Below, in pieces: positions 17,399-26,362 of a DNA stretch of 64,000 nt. Source of the stretch: Butyrivibrio sp. NC2007 (GTDB lineage: Bacteria; Bacillota; Clostridia; Lachnospirales; Lachnospiraceae); assembly GCF_000421405.1 (NCBI RefSeq), contig NZ_ATWY01000010.1, forward strand, positions 62,001 through 126,000. The letters are read 5' to 3'. Position 1 is the stretch's first letter. Each line of letters starts with the position of its first letter. A program made the position numbers and the translations under genes. The notes below the pieces were generated by a model. That model saw only the letters and a program-made list of their open reading frames with translations. It ran no database searches and was not told the DNA's origin.

Positions 17399-18604
17399 TC
17401 AAAGTATAGCATATTCTTCCGCAATTGCATCTAAAAATTCTTCACTTCCGAGTTTTTCAGGATTTGGAAGTGACGTGATGAGGGCAAGATCTCCTGTCAT
17501 ACGTCCTGACTCAATAACAGAAAGTGTTGCCTTCTCCATCTTGTCTGCCCAGTCGCAAAGCTCTTTTATTCCGTCGAGCTCTCCCCTCTTTCTGAGTGCT
17601 CCTGTCCAGGCAAATATTGTTGCTACAGGGTTTGTTGATGTAGGCTCACCCTTTAAGTACTTGTAGTAATGTCTCTGAACGGTTCCGTGAGCAGCCTCGT
17701 ACTCATAAACACCTGTGGGTGATACCAATACAGAAGTCATCATGGCAAGTGAACCAAAGGCTGATGAAACCATGTCACTCATAACGTCTCCGTCATAGTT
17801 CTTGCAAGCCCAGATAAATCCGCCCTTTGACTTCATAACGCGGGCAACAGCGTCATCAATAAGTGTGTAGAAATATGTGATTCCTGCTTCCTCGAAATCC
17901 TTCTTGAACTCAGTCTCAAATACTTCATCAAAGATCTCTCTGAATCTTCTGTCGTAGGTCTTGCTGATGGTATCCTTTGTTCCGAGCCAGAGCTCTTTCT
18001 TCTCAGCCAGAGCATATTTAAAGCATGCTCTTGCGAAGCTCCTGATTGAAGCGTCCTTGTTGTGGATACCCTGAATGATTCCGGGCTCCTTGAACTCCTC
18101 GATGGTCTCTCTTATTACTTTTCCGTCATCGCCAGTAAATACAAGCTCTGCTTTACCCGGTCCGGGGACTCTGATCTCTACATTCTTGTAAACATCGCCG
18201 TAAGCGTGTCTTGCAAGAGTAATAGGCTTCTCCCAGGTTCTTACATTGGGCTCTATTCCCTTAACCATGATTGGTGTACGGAAAACAGTTCCGTCAAGGA
18301 TTGCCCTGATGGTTCCGTTAGGGCTCTTCCACATCTTCTTAAGGTCGTATTCCTTAACTCTCTCGTTATTGGGAGTAATGGTTGCGCATTTAACAGCAAC
18401 TCCGTATTTGAGGGTTGCATTGGCTGAATCTACAGTAACCTGGTCATCAGTCTCATCTCTGTGCTTAAGACCAAGGTCGTAGTACTCGCTCTTTAAATCA
18501 ATGTGAGGGAGAATAAGCTTGTCCTTGATCATCTGCCAAAGGACTCTTGTCATCTCATCTCCATCCATCTCAACAATGGGTGTTGTCATCTGAATCTTGC
18601 TCAT
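17399..18604 (-). CDS. icd: NADP-dependent isocitrate dehydrogenase, eukaryote-like type
   Basis: A 401-residue enzyme converting isocitrate to 2-oxoglutarate and CO2. It belongs to the homodimeric type shared with eukaryotes and some bacteria, shown by [12 protein letters not shown] near the start, [16 protein letters not shown], the [10 protein letters not shown] metal-binding segment and [13 protein letters not shown]. The ribosome site is AAGGAG. It is the third gene of an operon with a Re-type citrate synthase and a GntR regulator, which together lead from oxaloacetate to 2-oxoglutarate, the precursor of glutamate. Aconitase is not in the window. Confidence 0.96.
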   Translation of the reverse strand: MSKIQMTTPIVEMDGDEMTRVLWQMIKDKLILPHIDLKSEYYDLGLKHRDETDDQVTVDSANATLKYGVAVKCATITPNNERVKEYDLKKMWKSPNGTIRAILDGTVFRTPIMVKGIEPNVRTWEKPITLARHAYGDVYKNVEIRVPGPGKAELVFTGDDGKVIRETIEEFKEPGIIQGIHNKDASIRSFARACFKYALAEKKELWLGTKDTISKTYDRRFREIFDEVFETEFKKDFEEAGITYFYTLIDDAVARVMKSKGGFIWACKNYDGDVMSDMVSSAFGSLAMMTSVLVSPTGVYEYEAAHGTVQRHYYKYLKGEPTSTNPVATIFAWTGALRKRGELDGIKELCDWADKMEKATLSVIESGRMTGDLALITSLPNPEKLGSEEFLDAIAEEYAIL

Positions 18605-18627
18605 TAGGCTAATCTCCTTTTTTTGTT

Positions 18628-19308
18628 TTATTCGTACATATCAAGAAGCCCGTGATCAACCATGTTGTCATAAGCGTTGATCATGTGCTGGTTTGCAAGC
18701 TCCTCTGCCTTATCAGGATTTTTCTCCCTGATAGCTTCCATAATATACTTGTGCTCGACGTTTGAAACAGCGCCACGGCTACTGGAAAGGGTCTTTTGCC
18801 TAACTCTCCAGACATACTGATGGTAATCCTTAAGGAGGTGCTCAAGCATCTTAGAGCCTGATGCCTCGTAGAGGATTGTGTGGAATCTGTTATCGAGCTC
18901 TGCCATCTGCTCCATGTGGCCTCTGGCAGCATGGAATTCAGCAAGATAGATGTTCTCCTCCATCTCCTCAAGCTGTTCCTTGGTTATGTTCTCACATGCC
19001 CATCTTGCACATAATCCCTCAAGCTTGGACCTGATCATATAGATGTCCTGGATGTCTTTTACCTTGATACCGGTAACGTAGGCTCCTCTGTTGGGGATGA
19101 TCGTGATGAGTCCCTCAAGCTCAAGCTGTCTGAAGGCCTCTCTTACAGGAGTTCTTGATACACCAAGCTCCTGACCGATGGCAACTTCCTTAAGTTCCTC
19201 ATGATCCTTGTATTTACCGTTTAAGATATCTTCCCTGATCCTGTGGAATACACGGCCTCTAAGTGAGTACTTATCCGTGACTTCCTGCTTTAAATCATGA
19301 TTCTCCAT
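18628..19308 (-). CDS. GntR/FadR-family transcriptional regulator
   Basis: A 226-residue regulator. The N-terminal winged helix-turn-helix (about 15-80) shows the GntR signature [21 protein letters not shown]; the C-terminal all-helical FCD effector domain (about 95-220) has conserved His and Asp positions such as [11 protein letters not shown]. It lies between the Re-citrate synthase (12 nt after its stop) and icd (23 nt before). The operon promoter holds ATTGTATACAAT, a good match to the FadR-subfamily pattern TNGTNNNACNA, so autoregulation is likely. A TCA-branch metabolite is the natural candidate ligand, but this is inference. Confidence 0.92.
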   Translation of the reverse strand: MENHDLKQEVTDKYSLRGRVFHRIREDILNGKYKDHEELKEVAIGQELGVSRTPVREAFRQLELEGLITIIPNRGAYVTGIKVKDIQDIYMIRSKLEGLCARWACENITKEQLEEMEENIYLAEFHAARGHMEQMAELDNRFHTILYEASGSKMLEHLLKDYHQYVWRVRQKTLSSSRGAVSNVEHKYIMEAIREKNPDKAEELANQHMINAYDNMVDHGLLDMYE

Positions 19309-19320
19309 ATCTTTTTGTGA

Positions 19321-20754
19321 TCACGCTTTTGCGACCACTTCTCCTTCCTTAACAACTATACCGAGCTCATTTCCAACTTCTTCTATCTTCTTTACAAGCT
19401 CACCATCAGTCATAACAGTTACTCTTCCGCCTGCATACTCTGCATCAACCCATTCCTTGACCTTCAGAACAAGTGGTGACTGCTTATTAAGAGCATGGTC
19501 ATCCTTGAGCTTGTAGTGAATGTTGATCCAGTGGGCGATTCCTGCAAGACCGGAAGTATTGGAAACAGCACTTACAGGAGGTCTTCTGAGGAACTTCTCG
19601 GTATCGAATATGTTGTAGATCTCCTCGTTCTTTAAAAGACCGTCTGCATGAATTCCGGCTCTTGTAACATTGAAGTTCTTGCCTACAAAAGGAGTGTTGG
19701 CAGGAACTGTAAAGCCTATCTCTTTCTCATAATACTCAGCAAGGTCTGTGATGACCTGAGTGTTCATACCATTTAAGTGACCCTTGAGCTGTGCATACTC
19801 AAATACCATAGCCTCAAGAGGTGTGTTACCTGTTCTCTCACCGATACCAAACAGTGAAGTGTTGACTGAGCAGCAGCCATAGAGCCAGGCTGTTGTGGAG
19901 TTTGTAACGGCCTTATAGAAGTCGTTGTGTCCGTGCCACTCGATGAGCTCACTTGGAACCGAAGCGTTGGTATTGATGGCATAGATGATACCCTGTACGC
20001 TTCTTGGAATAACAGCACCGGGATAGTTTACGCCATAGCCCATGGTATCGCAGGCTCTTACCTTGATAGGAATCTGATACTCATCCTTGAGCTTCATAAG
20101 CTCGATACAGAAAGGCACAACAAAGCCGTAGATATCAGCTCTTGTGATATCCTCCAGATGGCATCTTGGGCTTATACCCTCTTCAAGACAGCTCTTTACA
20201 ATACTAAGATAATGGTCTAGCGCCTGTCTTCTAGTCATTTTAAGTTTAAGGAAAATGTGATAGTCAGAGCAGGATACCAGGATTCCTGTTTCCTTCATGC
20301 CGATCTCTTTTACCAGCTTGAAGTCCTCCTGGCTGGCACGGATCCAGCTGGTTACCTCAGGGAACTTATATCCCCTCTCCATACACTTAACAGCTGCATC
20401 TCTGTCGCTCTTACTATATAAAAAGAACTCGCTCTGCCTTATCATTCCGTTAGGGCCGCCCAGTTCATGAAAATAGTCATATATTCTTACAATCTGCTCA
20501 GTGGTATAAGGAGCTCTTGACTGCTGTCCATCACGGAAAGTAGTGTCTGTGATCCATATATCCTTGGGCATATTATGGGGAACAATTCTGTCGTTGAAAG
20601 GAATCTTCGGAACTTCCTCATAAGGGAACATGTTTCTGAAAACATTCGGCTTTGCTACATCGTCAAGAATATACATGTGCTCCTCGATCTGAAGCAGATT
20701 ATTCTTGTCATTCATAGTTACCGGCCGATTTTGGAAAGTACTCTGATCACTCAT
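19321..20754 (-). CDS. Re-type citrate synthase (HMG-CoA-lyase-like/isopropylmalate synthase superfamily)
   Basis: A 477-residue DRE-TIM metallolyase. The catalytic and metal motif is TTFRDGQQSRAPYT, with HGHNDFYK (metal-binding His pair) and a GIGERTGNTPLEA segment. The long N-terminal extension, the FRDGQQ variant and the operon with isocitrate dehydrogenase point to Re-citrate synthase, the enzyme described in Clostridium kluyveri, rather than isopropylmalate or homocitrate synthase. It condenses acetyl-CoA and oxaloacetate with opposite stereochemistry to GltA. Promoter and operator are at 20791-20819. Homocitrate synthase is the main alternative. Confidence 0.8.
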   Translation of the reverse strand: MSDQSTFQNRPVTMNDKNNLLQIEEHMYILDDVAKPNVFRNMFPYEEVPKIPFNDRIVPHNMPKDIWITDTTFRDGQQSRAPYTTEQIVRIYDYFHELGGPNGMIRQSEFFLYSKSDRDAAVKCMERGYKFPEVTSWIRASQEDFKLVKEIGMKETGILVSCSDYHIFLKLKMTRRQALDHYLSIVKSCLEEGISPRCHLEDITRADIYGFVVPFCIELMKLKDEYQIPIKVRACDTMGYGVNYPGAVIPRSVQGIIYAINTNASVPSELIEWHGHNDFYKAVTNSTTAWLYGCCSVNTSLFGIGERTGNTPLEAMVFEYAQLKGHLNGMNTQVITDLAEYYEKEIGFTVPANTPFVGKNFNVTRAGIHADGLLKNEEIYNIFDTEKFLRRPPVSAVSNTSGLAGIAHWINIHYKLKDDHALNKQSPLVLKVKEWVDAEYAGGRVTVMTDGELVKKIEEVGNELGIVVKEGEVVAKA

Positions 20755-20790
20755 AACAAAACCTCACATGCAAATTGTCTTTTGCGTATA

Positions 20791-20819
20791 ATTGTATACA
20801 ATCATACCATCCATGTCAA
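20791..20819 (-). promoter_or_regulatory. Promoter with overlapping GntR-type operator
   Basis: Minus strand: -35 TTGACA (20814-20819), 17-nt spacer, -10 TACAAT (20791-20796). The 12-bp perfect palindrome ATTGTATACAAT (20791-20802) covers the -10 box. It matches the FadR-subfamily operator pattern, and a FadR-type gene is second in the operon. Confidence 0.75.
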
Positions 20820-20835
20820 GATTTCGTACACTGCA

Positions 20836-20867
20836 ATAAAAAAGCGGCTTCCATATGGAAACCGCTT
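20836..20867 (-). terminator. Terminator of the EAL gene
   Basis: Minus-strand hairpin AAGCGGTTTCC-ATAT-GGAAGCCGCTT followed by TTTTATT, just after the EAL stop codon. Confidence 0.88.
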
Positions 20868-20881
20868 GAATTCTGATAATT

Positions 20882-22834
20882 TTAAAATGCATTCTTTCTG
20901 GCAAAGTACTTTTTGAGATCCTCGATAGGGCCGGGTTTAGCGTAGTGATAGCCCTGTATATACTCAAAACCTCTGTTAACGGAATATTGATTCTGCGACT
21001 CGTCTTCTACACCCTCTATCAGTGTGATAAAGCCATTTTTTTTGAGAACTTCTATCATATAAGAAAGAATATCATCCATTCTGTCATCATCAAGTGACTT
21101 GTAGAGAATTGTCTTATCGAATTTAATGGTCTTAACCGGGCAGTTCATGATTCTCTCAAGAGATGAATAGCCTGTTCCAAAGTCGTCAAGATAGAGCTGG
21201 ATTCCTTCCTGATTGAGTATCCTCATGTTGTCATTTGCCTTTTCGTAATTCTCGAACATGGCCGTCTCGGTGATTTCCATCCTGATCTTTGAGGTATCAA
21301 TGTCGTATCTTTCAATAATCTCCAGGTAGTCCTGATACATTGTACTGTGAGAAAGCTCTTTTGACGAAACATTGATGGAAATGGCATCGAAATCGTAGTA
21401 CTCGGAGAGACTCTCAATCACCTTGCAGACCTTGTTAAGGATAATACAGGTCAAGGCATGTACACATCCGCCGTTCTCGGCAATCGGAATGAACTTATCA
21501 GGTGTGTATATCTTATCGCCGACTTTAAGCCTCATTAGAGCTTCAGCTACTCTGAATGCCCCATCTTCAACACTGTAAATGGGCTGCGCATATACCATTA
21601 CTCTCTCATCATCCAGATCAAACCTGTTTCTGATATCCTTAAGAGCACTGGTTACCTGATATACTTCCTCAAAGTTGAGGAAATCCTCAGGTTTAACTAC
21701 ATAGAAGTAGCTGTTGTTCTGCTCATGGAATTTCACATTTATAATGTGCTCATTCATCTCCCTGATCTTCATTGGACTATCAAATTCAGGCGAAATTTCC
21801 TCAGTGATCAGTATGTAATTAAATGGCACCTTAATCTCAGCCTTTACACCATCATAGACCCCACGGATCTGATCAGCATATTTTAAGGCCTGCTTTTCAT
21901 CGCTGCAGTCGATGACGTTTACGAACTTTTCATTTTCAAGCCTGTACATTGTCACTTTAGGACTTATTCCCTCAATAGCTCTGCATGCATTAAGCCCTAT
22001 GTACATGATCTCATCGTCATCCTCGTTGATGAAATTATCGGCAGTAGGCATTCTGAATTCTGCGTACATGAGGTAGAACTTCTTTCTACCGATATTCTTC
22101 TTAAGGAATTCATCAAGAGCATTTACACTGTTGCATCCACTCTGCTCGTCATAAGGAATGTTATGGAACAAGAGAAATGCCAGGGTAAATACAGGAACAT
22201 AAGTCAGTCCACTGAATACCGTATGGTTAGTACTTATGCAGAATATCTGTGCGCACAGAATAATGATCTCCACCGGTACGATAATACATACCGTGTGCCA
22301 GATAACCCTCGAAATATGACTCCTGTTAGTTACCGAAGCATAAAAGCAGATGATACATGTCACCATTCCGGCCATACAGTAAAACCTTGTGAAATGCGAA
22401 ATATCAACGCCTTCAAGTGTCATTTCATAAAGTCCGCTTGCTATTATATCAACAATAAGAGCAATAACATAAACAGCAGACAGAGCCGTATACATCAATA
22501 TGAACTCTTTACGCTGCCTACGCCTTAGGATAGACATCATATTTACATATGAAAAGATATGATACAAAACCCCGTTATATATCAGCGTAAATAGAATGAG
22601 AAGCGACATAAAAAGCGTTGGGTTAAAAGATTCTCCCGCTTTATTTGCCAATCTCAGGATAGTTATCTGCAGAATAATAGCAACGATTGACCAGATATTG
22701 CCCCTGAAAATATACCTGTAAACATAGGTTTTTCTGGGCTTGGTATAGAGCATGACAAACAAAAGAAGGCCTGCCAGAAGCAGACTTGCATATTCACCTA
22801 TTGCATTATAGATAATGATCGAATCCGTATACAT
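20882..22834 (-). CDS. Membrane-bound EAL-domain c-di-GMP phosphodiesterase
   Basis: A 650-residue protein with about seven hydrophobic segments (1-225), a middle region resembling a degenerate GGDEF domain without the motif (about 235-390), and an EAL domain (about 405-650). Catalytic residues look complete: EALMR (431-435), INVSS, EITET, LDDFGTGYSS, IKFDK, EGVED and QGYHYAKP. It should hydrolyse c-di-GMP. The ATG has no Shine-Dalgarno, and the predicted promoter puts the transcript start on or next to the ATG, so the message may be leaderless. The gene has its own terminator and stands alone. Confidence 0.9.
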   Translation of the reverse strand: MYTDSIIIYNAIGEYASLLLAGLLLFVMLYTKPRKTYVYRYIFRGNIWSIVAIILQITILRLANKAGESFNPTLFMSLLILFTLIYNGVLYHIFSYVNMMSILRRRQRKEFILMYTALSAVYVIALIVDIIASGLYEMTLEGVDISHFTRFYCMAGMVTCIICFYASVTNRSHISRVIWHTVCIIVPVEIIILCAQIFCISTNHTVFSGLTYVPVFTLAFLLFHNIPYDEQSGCNSVNALDEFLKKNIGRKKFYLMYAEFRMPTADNFINEDDDEIMYIGLNACRAIEGISPKVTMYRLENEKFVNVIDCSDEKQALKYADQIRGVYDGVKAEIKVPFNYILITEEISPEFDSPMKIREMNEHIINVKFHEQNNSYFYVVKPEDFLNFEEVYQVTSALKDIRNRFDLDDERVMVYAQPIYSVEDGAFRVAEALMRLKVGDKIYTPDKFIPIAENGGCVHALTCIILNKVCKVIESLSEYYDFDAISINVSSKELSHSTMYQDYLEIIERYDIDTSKIRMEITETAMFENYEKANDNMRILNQEGIQLYLDDFGTGYSSLERIMNCPVKTIKFDKTILYKSLDDDRMDDILSYMIEVLKKNGFITLIEGVEDESQNQYSVNRGFEYIQGYHYAKPGPIEDLKKYFARKNAF

Positions 22835-22840
22835 GTTATA

Positions 22841-22869
22841 ATTTTATCACAAATTCGTATATCGTTTAA
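22841..22869 (-). promoter_or_regulatory. Predicted promoter giving a leaderless EAL transcript
   Basis: Minus strand: -35 TTAAAC (22864-22869), 17 nt, -10 TAAAAT (22841-22846). Only six nucleotides separate the -10 box from the ATG at 22834, which places +1 at the start codon. Confidence 0.4.
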
Positions 22870-22891
22870 TTAAACTATTATTAAATATAAG

Positions 22892-22923
22892 AAAAAACTC
22901 CTCCGGAAATCCGGAGGAGTTTA
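22892..22923 (-). terminator. Terminator of the EF-G-like gene
   Basis: Hairpin ACTCCTCCGGA-TT-TCCGGAGGAGT on the minus strand followed by TTTTTTC, right after the EF-G-like stop codon. Confidence 0.92.
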
Positions 22924-22938
22924 ATAGTTTTATGCTTA

Positions 22939-25029
22939 TTACTCTTCTGAGTTTGCTGCTGCAACCTTATCTGCTCTGTCGGCAACTTCCTTAGCCTGAA
23001 CATCTGAAGGAGCCTGCTCATATCTTGCGAATTCATACTCGAAATCGCCTGCGCCACCGGTCATGGAGCGGAGCTGTGTGCAGTATCCGTAGAGTTCCAT
23101 CATAGGAACCTCAGCCTCGATAACCTGCTTGCCTGTAAGGGAAGGATTCATTCCAAGAACTCTTCCTCTTCTCTTGTTGAGGTCACCCATAACGTCGCCG
23201 GTGAAGCTGTCAGGTACTGTAACCTTAAGAGAAACGATAGGCTCAAGGAGAACAGGTGATGCTTCCATGAAGCCCTTCTTGAAGGCACCTGAAGCTGCAA
23301 CCTTGAATGCCATTTCGGAAGAATCTACAGGGTGATATGATCCGTCGTAAAGAACAGCCTTAACGCCTACTACAGGGTAAGCTGCCAGAGGTCCTCTAAG
23401 AACTGACTCTGCAAGACCTTTCTCAACTGCAGGGAAGTAGTTCTTCGGAACTGCTCCACCTACAACTTCCTGCTCGAATACATAAGGTGTAAGCGGATCG
23501 CCTGATGGCTCAAAGCGCATCTTAACGTGTCCGTACTGTCCGTGTCCACCGGTCTGCTTCTTGTACTTGTACTCTACGTCAGAGTTCTTGCGGATAGTCT
23601 CTCTGAAGGCTACCTTAGGCTTGGTGAGGTCGATGTTAACCTTGTATACATTAGCCAGCTTGGACTGGATAACTTCCAGGTGCATATCGCCCATACCATA
23701 AAGGAGAGTCTGACGGTTCTCAGCATCGTTGACAACCTTAAGTGTCTGATCCTCAGCTGAAAGCTTAGCCAGTGACTGTGCGATCTTGTCGATATCAGCC
23801 TTGTTCTGAGCGTGGTATCTCATGTATGTGTAAGGCTGTGAAATATCCATCTTAGCGTACTGAATAGGATTTGCTTTTGTTGAAAGAGTATCACCTGTTG
23901 CAATATCAAGCTTCTGGAGAGCTCCGAGGTCACCTGCGTGAAGCTCTGAAACTTCAGTTGCCTTGTTGCCCTGAAGCACATAGAGCTTACCAAGCTTAAC
24001 ATCTACGTCCTTGCCTGCGATGAACATCTGATCATCGGGCTTAAGGACACCTGAACGAACCTTGATAAGTGAGTACTTACCGATGAAAGGATCGATCATG
24101 GTCTTGAATACGAAGGCTGTCTTAGGCTTACTGAAGTCGAAGTCAGCTTCGAAAATCTCATTTGTATTGGTATTGATGCCGGCCATCTTGCGGTTCTCAG
24201 GGCTAGGCATGTACTTAACGATATCATCAAGGACTGTGTAGATACCCTGGCAGAGAGTGGAGGATCCCATCTCGATAGGAACGATTGATCCGTCGCAAAC
24301 GTTACTTCTTGCTGCTGCTCTGATCTCAGCCTCAGAGAATGTATCTCCGTTGAAGTATCTGTCCATGAATTCCTCAGATGTCTCAGCAACGGTCTCAATA
24401 AGAGTATCTCTAAAGAGCTTAAGGTTAGCCTCGTTGTACTCGGGAACAGGACACTCAACAACTTCCTTGCCTTCCCATCTAAAGCCCTTCTCCTGTATTA
24501 CGTTAACATATCCGACAAATTTCTCGTTCTCACGGATAGGGAGATTGAAAGGAGCCATCTTCTTGCCATACTTGTCAGTGAGGTCCTGTACAACCTGTCT
24601 GTAAGAAACATCGTCGATATCCATATCTGCTACAAAGAACATACGCGGAATCTTATACTTCTCACAAAGATCCCATGCTCTCTCTGTTCCAACTTCTATT
24701 CCGGCCTTACCTGATACAACGATGATAGCTGCATCGGCAACGCTGATAGCCTCTTCTACTTCACCAACGAAGTCGAAGAATCCGGGAGTATCCAGCAAAT
24801 TGATCTTGTGTCCGTCCCACTCCAGAGGAATGGTTGTTGTGCTGATAGAAAAATGTCTCTTCTGCTCTTCCTTATCAAAGTCGCTTAAGGTGTTTCCGTC
24901 CTCAACCTTTCCCATACGGGAAGTGATTCCTGCAAGATAAGCCATTGCTTCTGCGAGTGTGGTCTTACCTGCACCGCCATGCCCCAACAGCACCACGTTA
25001 CGAATCTTGTCAGTAGTGTAAACGTTCAT
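22939..25029 (-). CDS. Elongation factor G-like GTPase (EF-G paralogue)
   Basis: A 696-residue five-domain EF-G homologue. GTPase motifs: GHGGAGKTT (16-24) and DTPGF (80-84) are good, but the guanine-specificity NKxD motif reads Ala-Asp-Met-Asp (134-137), unlike canonical EF-G. Domain IV (about 480-600) keeps KKQTGGHGQYGHVKMR. It stands alone, away from rpsL-rpsG-tuf, so it is a paralogue rather than the main EF-G; such proteins have been linked to ribosome recycling, antibiotic tolerance or regulation. GGAGG precedes the ATG, and promoter and terminator are both visible. Confidence 0.9.
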   Translation of the reverse strand: MNVYTTDKIRNVVLLGHGGAGKTTLAEAMAYLAGITSRMGKVEDGNTLSDFDKEEQKRHFSISTTTIPLEWDGHKINLLDTPGFFDFVGEVEEAISVADAAIIVVSGKAGIEVGTERAWDLCEKYKIPRMFFVADMDIDDVSYRQVVQDLTDKYGKKMAPFNLPIRENEKFVGYVNVIQEKGFRWEGKEVVECPVPEYNEANLKLFRDTLIETVAETSEEFMDRYFNGDTFSEAEIRAAARSNVCDGSIVPIEMGSSTLCQGIYTVLDDIVKYMPSPENRKMAGINTNTNEIFEADFDFSKPKTAFVFKTMIDPFIGKYSLIKVRSGVLKPDDQMFIAGKDVDVKLGKLYVLQGNKATEVSELHAGDLGALQKLDIATGDTLSTKANPIQYAKMDISQPYTYMRYHAQNKADIDKIAQSLAKLSAEDQTLKVVNDAENRQTLLYGMGDMHLEVIQSKLANVYKVNIDLTKPKVAFRETIRKNSDVEYKYKKQTGGHGQYGHVKMRFEPSGDPLTPYVFEQEVVGGAVPKNYFPAVEKGLAESVLRGPLAAYPVVGVKAVLYDGSYHPVDSSEMAFKVAASGAFKKGFMEASPVLLEPIVSLKVTVPDSFTGDVMGDLNKRRGRVLGMNPSLTGKQVIEAEVPMMELYGYCTQLRSMTGGAGDFEYEFARYEQAPSDVQAKEVADRADKVAAANSEE

Positions 25030-25105
25030 ATCTAATCCTCCAGTCTGGATATTTTGGGTAAAATGTATGAGATATGATACAGGTCCCCAAGAAAATCATA
25101 TAACC

Positions 25106-25134
25106 ATTTTACTAAAAAAGTGTTTCCAAAACAA
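25106..25134 (-). promoter_or_regulatory. Predicted promoter of the EF-G-like gene
   Basis: Minus strand: -35 TTGTTT (25129-25134), 17 nt, -10 TAAAAT (25106-25111), leaving a leader of about 70 nt. Confidence 0.5.
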
Positions 25135-25168
25135 GTATAATAGGCAGTTTTGCACAAATATAATTGAG

Positions 25169-25197
25169 TTGATTTTCTCGCTTTAAAGTGATATAGT
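25169..25197 (+). promoter_or_regulatory. Predicted promoter of tyrA-aroA
   Basis: Plus strand: -35 TTGATT (25169-25174), 17 nt, -10 TATAGT (25192-25197); the start of transcription would be near 25204, about 30 nt before tyrA. No attenuator or T-box fits in this short leader. Confidence 0.6.
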
Positions 25198-25235
25198 GTT
25201 AAGCGAACTCTATTTATAATAGGAGGATTTTTTTC

Positions 25236-26333
25236 ATGGACTTTAAGACCTATGGATTCATAGGACTTGGCCTTATTGGCGGTTCAATCGCACGTGCCAT
25301 AAAGGCGAACACTCCCGAATCCAGGATCATGGCATATACACCCCACAGGGCAACTGTGGATGCAGCTTTTGATGAAGGCATCGTGGATCTTCCGCTGGAT
25401 GCCATAGGCGAAGACTTTCGCAGCTGCGATTACATCTTTTTATGCGCTCCCGTCGAAGTAAATAACTGGAATCTCGAATCTCTTTTACCCTATATTGACC
25501 CTAAGACTACCATCACAGATATTGGAAGCGTCAAGACCAGTATTCATGAGAAGGTAAAAGAGCTCTCGCTGGAGGCTCAGTTTATCGGCGGACATCCCAT
25601 GGCCGGAACAGAGCGAATAGGCTACGGCAATTCAAAGGCATCTCTTTTGGAAAATGCCTACTACATTCTTACAAAAACTGATAAGACAGATGAAAAGAGA
25701 TTATCCGACTACGTTGAGCTTGTAAGGACAATCGGTGCCATTCCGCTGGTAGTGCCCTATCTTCAGCACGACTACGCAACAGCTGCGATCAGCCACGTTC
25801 CGCATGTCATCTCAGCGTCACTTGTCAATCTGGTAAAAGACAACGACACTGAGGATCACCTGCTTAAGACCATAGCAGCCGGAGGATTTAAGGATATTAC
25901 AAGAATATCCTCATCATCTCCTGTCATGTGGAATCAGATCTGTACCACCAACAAGGAGAATATTTCATCACTCCTTAGCAGCTATATTGATGCCCTCTGC
26001 GATATCAAGCTTGCCATAGATGAAAAGGACGAGGACAAGATCCTTGACTTCTTTACATCTGCACGAGAATACAGAGAGTCCTTCAGCGACCTATCATCCG
26101 GTCCTATCAAGAAGGTATATCGCATCAAGGTAGAAATCGACGATAAACCCGGTAACCTTGCCAGGGTTGCTACTCTTTTGTCCGATAACAACATCAATAT
26201 CAAGAACATCGGTATCGTACACAACAGAGAATATGAACGCGGTACTCTTCGCATAGAGTTCCACGATGAAGCGGGCCTTGATAAAGCCCAGGAAATACTT
26301 TCAAACAGCGGCTATACCATTTACACCAAGTAG
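25236..26333 (+). CDS. tyrA: Prephenate dehydrogenase with C-terminal ACT domain
   Basis: A 365-residue enzyme oxidising prephenate to 4-hydroxyphenylpyruvate in tyrosine synthesis. A Rossmann start FIGLGLIGGSIARAI binds NAD; GGHPMAGTE, the catalytic-His region and SHVPHVISASL follow. Residues from about 293 form an ACT domain (KVEIDDKPGNLARVATLL), which usually gives feedback inhibition by tyrosine. AGGAGG lies upstream of the ATG. It is followed 29 nt later by aroA on the same transcript. Confidence 0.95.
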   Translation: MDFKTYGFIGLGLIGGSIARAIKANTPESRIMAYTPHRATVDAAFDEGIVDLPLDAIGEDFRSCDYIFLCAPVEVNNWNLESLLPYIDPKTTITDIGSVKTSIHEKVKELSLEAQFIGGHPMAGTERIGYGNSKASLLENAYYILTKTDKTDEKRLSDYVELVRTIGAIPLVVPYLQHDYATAAISHVPHVISASLVNLVKDNDTEDHLLKTIAAGGFKDITRISSSSPVMWNQICTTNKENISSLLSSYIDALCDIKLAIDEKDEDKILDFFTSAREYRESFSDLSSGPIKKVYRIKVEIDDKPGNLARVATLLSDNNINIKNIGIVHNREYERGTLRIEFHDEAGLDKAQEILSNSGYTIYTK

Positions 26334-26362
26334 AGAGCACACTTACACGGAGAGAACAGACT

